Part shown: positions 57,712 through 57,795 of the stretch, piece after piece
How positions within the stretch are numbered: position 1 is the stretch's first letter
Layout of the letters: the number at the start of each line of letters is the position of its first letter
Assembly: GCA_028875655.1 (NCBI GenBank)
Contig: JAPPCX010000097.1
Span: forward strand, 1-57,795
Direction of reading: 5' to 3'
DNA: 57,795 nt
From: Chloroflexota bacterium
GTDB taxonomy: Bacteria; Chloroflexota; Dehalococcoidia; Lucifugimonadales; UBA3495
The notes under the pieces: generated by a model
What the model saw: the letters and a program-made list of their open reading frames with translations, nothing else
Told to the model about the DNA's origin: nothing
The model's database searches: none
Program-made: the position numbers and the translations under genes

Positions 57712-57795
57712 ATGACCATCTCCCAAATCCGCCGCCGCATCAACGCCCTCAACCGCCGGTTCGCCCCGGAACTCGCCATCATCAAGATGCGCCGC
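57712..57795 (+). CDS. Start of a gene cut by the window end
   Basis: GGAGG (57700-57704) lies 7 nt before an ATG at 57712. Twenty-eight codons are open to the window edge, opening MTISQIRRRINALNRRF and continuing basic and Arg-rich. Too short to identify. Confidence 0.55.
   Translation, partial: MTISQIRRRINALNRRFAPELAIIKMRR

Noticed and set aside
57430-57726. Minus-strand open frame of 98 aa near the right edge
   Set aside because: It has no ribosome site or motif and overlaps the ribosome site and start of the partial plus-strand gene.

Overview
This is a high-GC bacterial chromosome segment with about 50 protein genes, four tRNA genes and one 5S rRNA gene. It has no insertion sequence, prophage or CRISPR array. 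The gene set points to a heterotrophic member of the Chloroflexota, probably the Dehalococcoidia/SAR202 side: an hspR-controlled heat-shock operon, a CBS-less GuaB-type protein, a short 6-phosphogluconate dehydrogenase, and many single-copy catabolic enzymes (CaiB/BaiF, acyl-CoA dehydrogenase, Rieske oxygenase, dienelactone hydrolase, cyclase, CMD proteins). That assignment is inferred from gene content and was not tested with a tree.

Layout. 1-0.3 kb: tRNA-Cys and tRNA-Leu. 0.4-4.4 kb: a small unknown gene, then the hspR-grpE-dnaK operon, diverging from a small zinc-ribbon gene across a perfectly symmetric promoter/operator. 4.5-9.3 kb, all on the minus strand: acyl-CoA dehydrogenase, a DNA methyltransferase with its likely restriction enzyme, selD, and a molybdopterin oxidoreductase. 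9.4-14.4 kb, plus strand: a CocE-type hydrolase, a Uma2 nuclease-like protein, a Rieske oxygenase pair and a gluconate dehydrogenase subunit 3-like protein. 14.4-19.7 kb: a radical SAM protein, a gamma-carbonic anhydrase and DNA polymerase III alpha. 19.9-26.1 kb: a conserved unknown protein, an EEP-family phosphodiesterase, a UGSC-type selenoprotein, a GuaB-like protein and ClpC. 26.3-26.7 kb: a lone 5S rRNA gene and tRNA-Lys. 26.7-37.5 kb: mixed accessory enzymes, a protein built of 22-residue repeats, a DUF433/PIN toxin-antitoxin pair, an orphan methyltransferase and a NUDIX/amidotransferase pair. 37.6-41.7 kb: the pgi-gnd-zwf operon. 41.8-46.4 kb: a hydrolase and a paired ABC exporter. 46.6-55.2 kb: argS, hisF, a HAD protein, hisIE, hisS and small enzymes. 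55.2-57.2 kb: a membrane protein, a CaiB/BaiF transferase and tRNA-Asp. From 57.2 kb on there is little coding sequence until a new gene that runs off the edge.

The most notable result is that two genes contain in-frame UGA codons that read as selenocysteine. The first is selD (UGA at 6238-6240), where Sec replaces the catalytic Cys of selenophosphate synthetase. The second is a UGSC-family protein (UGA at 21973-21975). Each UGA is followed at the usual distance by a hairpin whose apical loop contains GGU, as expected of a bacterial SECIS element. A conventional gene caller would truncate selD and split the UGSC gene. The UGSC gene lies in a tight run with an EEP-family protein and a conserved protein of unknown function, which is a good candidate for an undescribed selenium- or thiol-dependent system.

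The second notable result is at 4021-4059. A perfect 17-bp inverted repeat there carries a near-consensus sigma-70 promoter on each strand and an HspR-type box inside both. This would tie the hspR operon and the zinc-ribbon gene to one switch.
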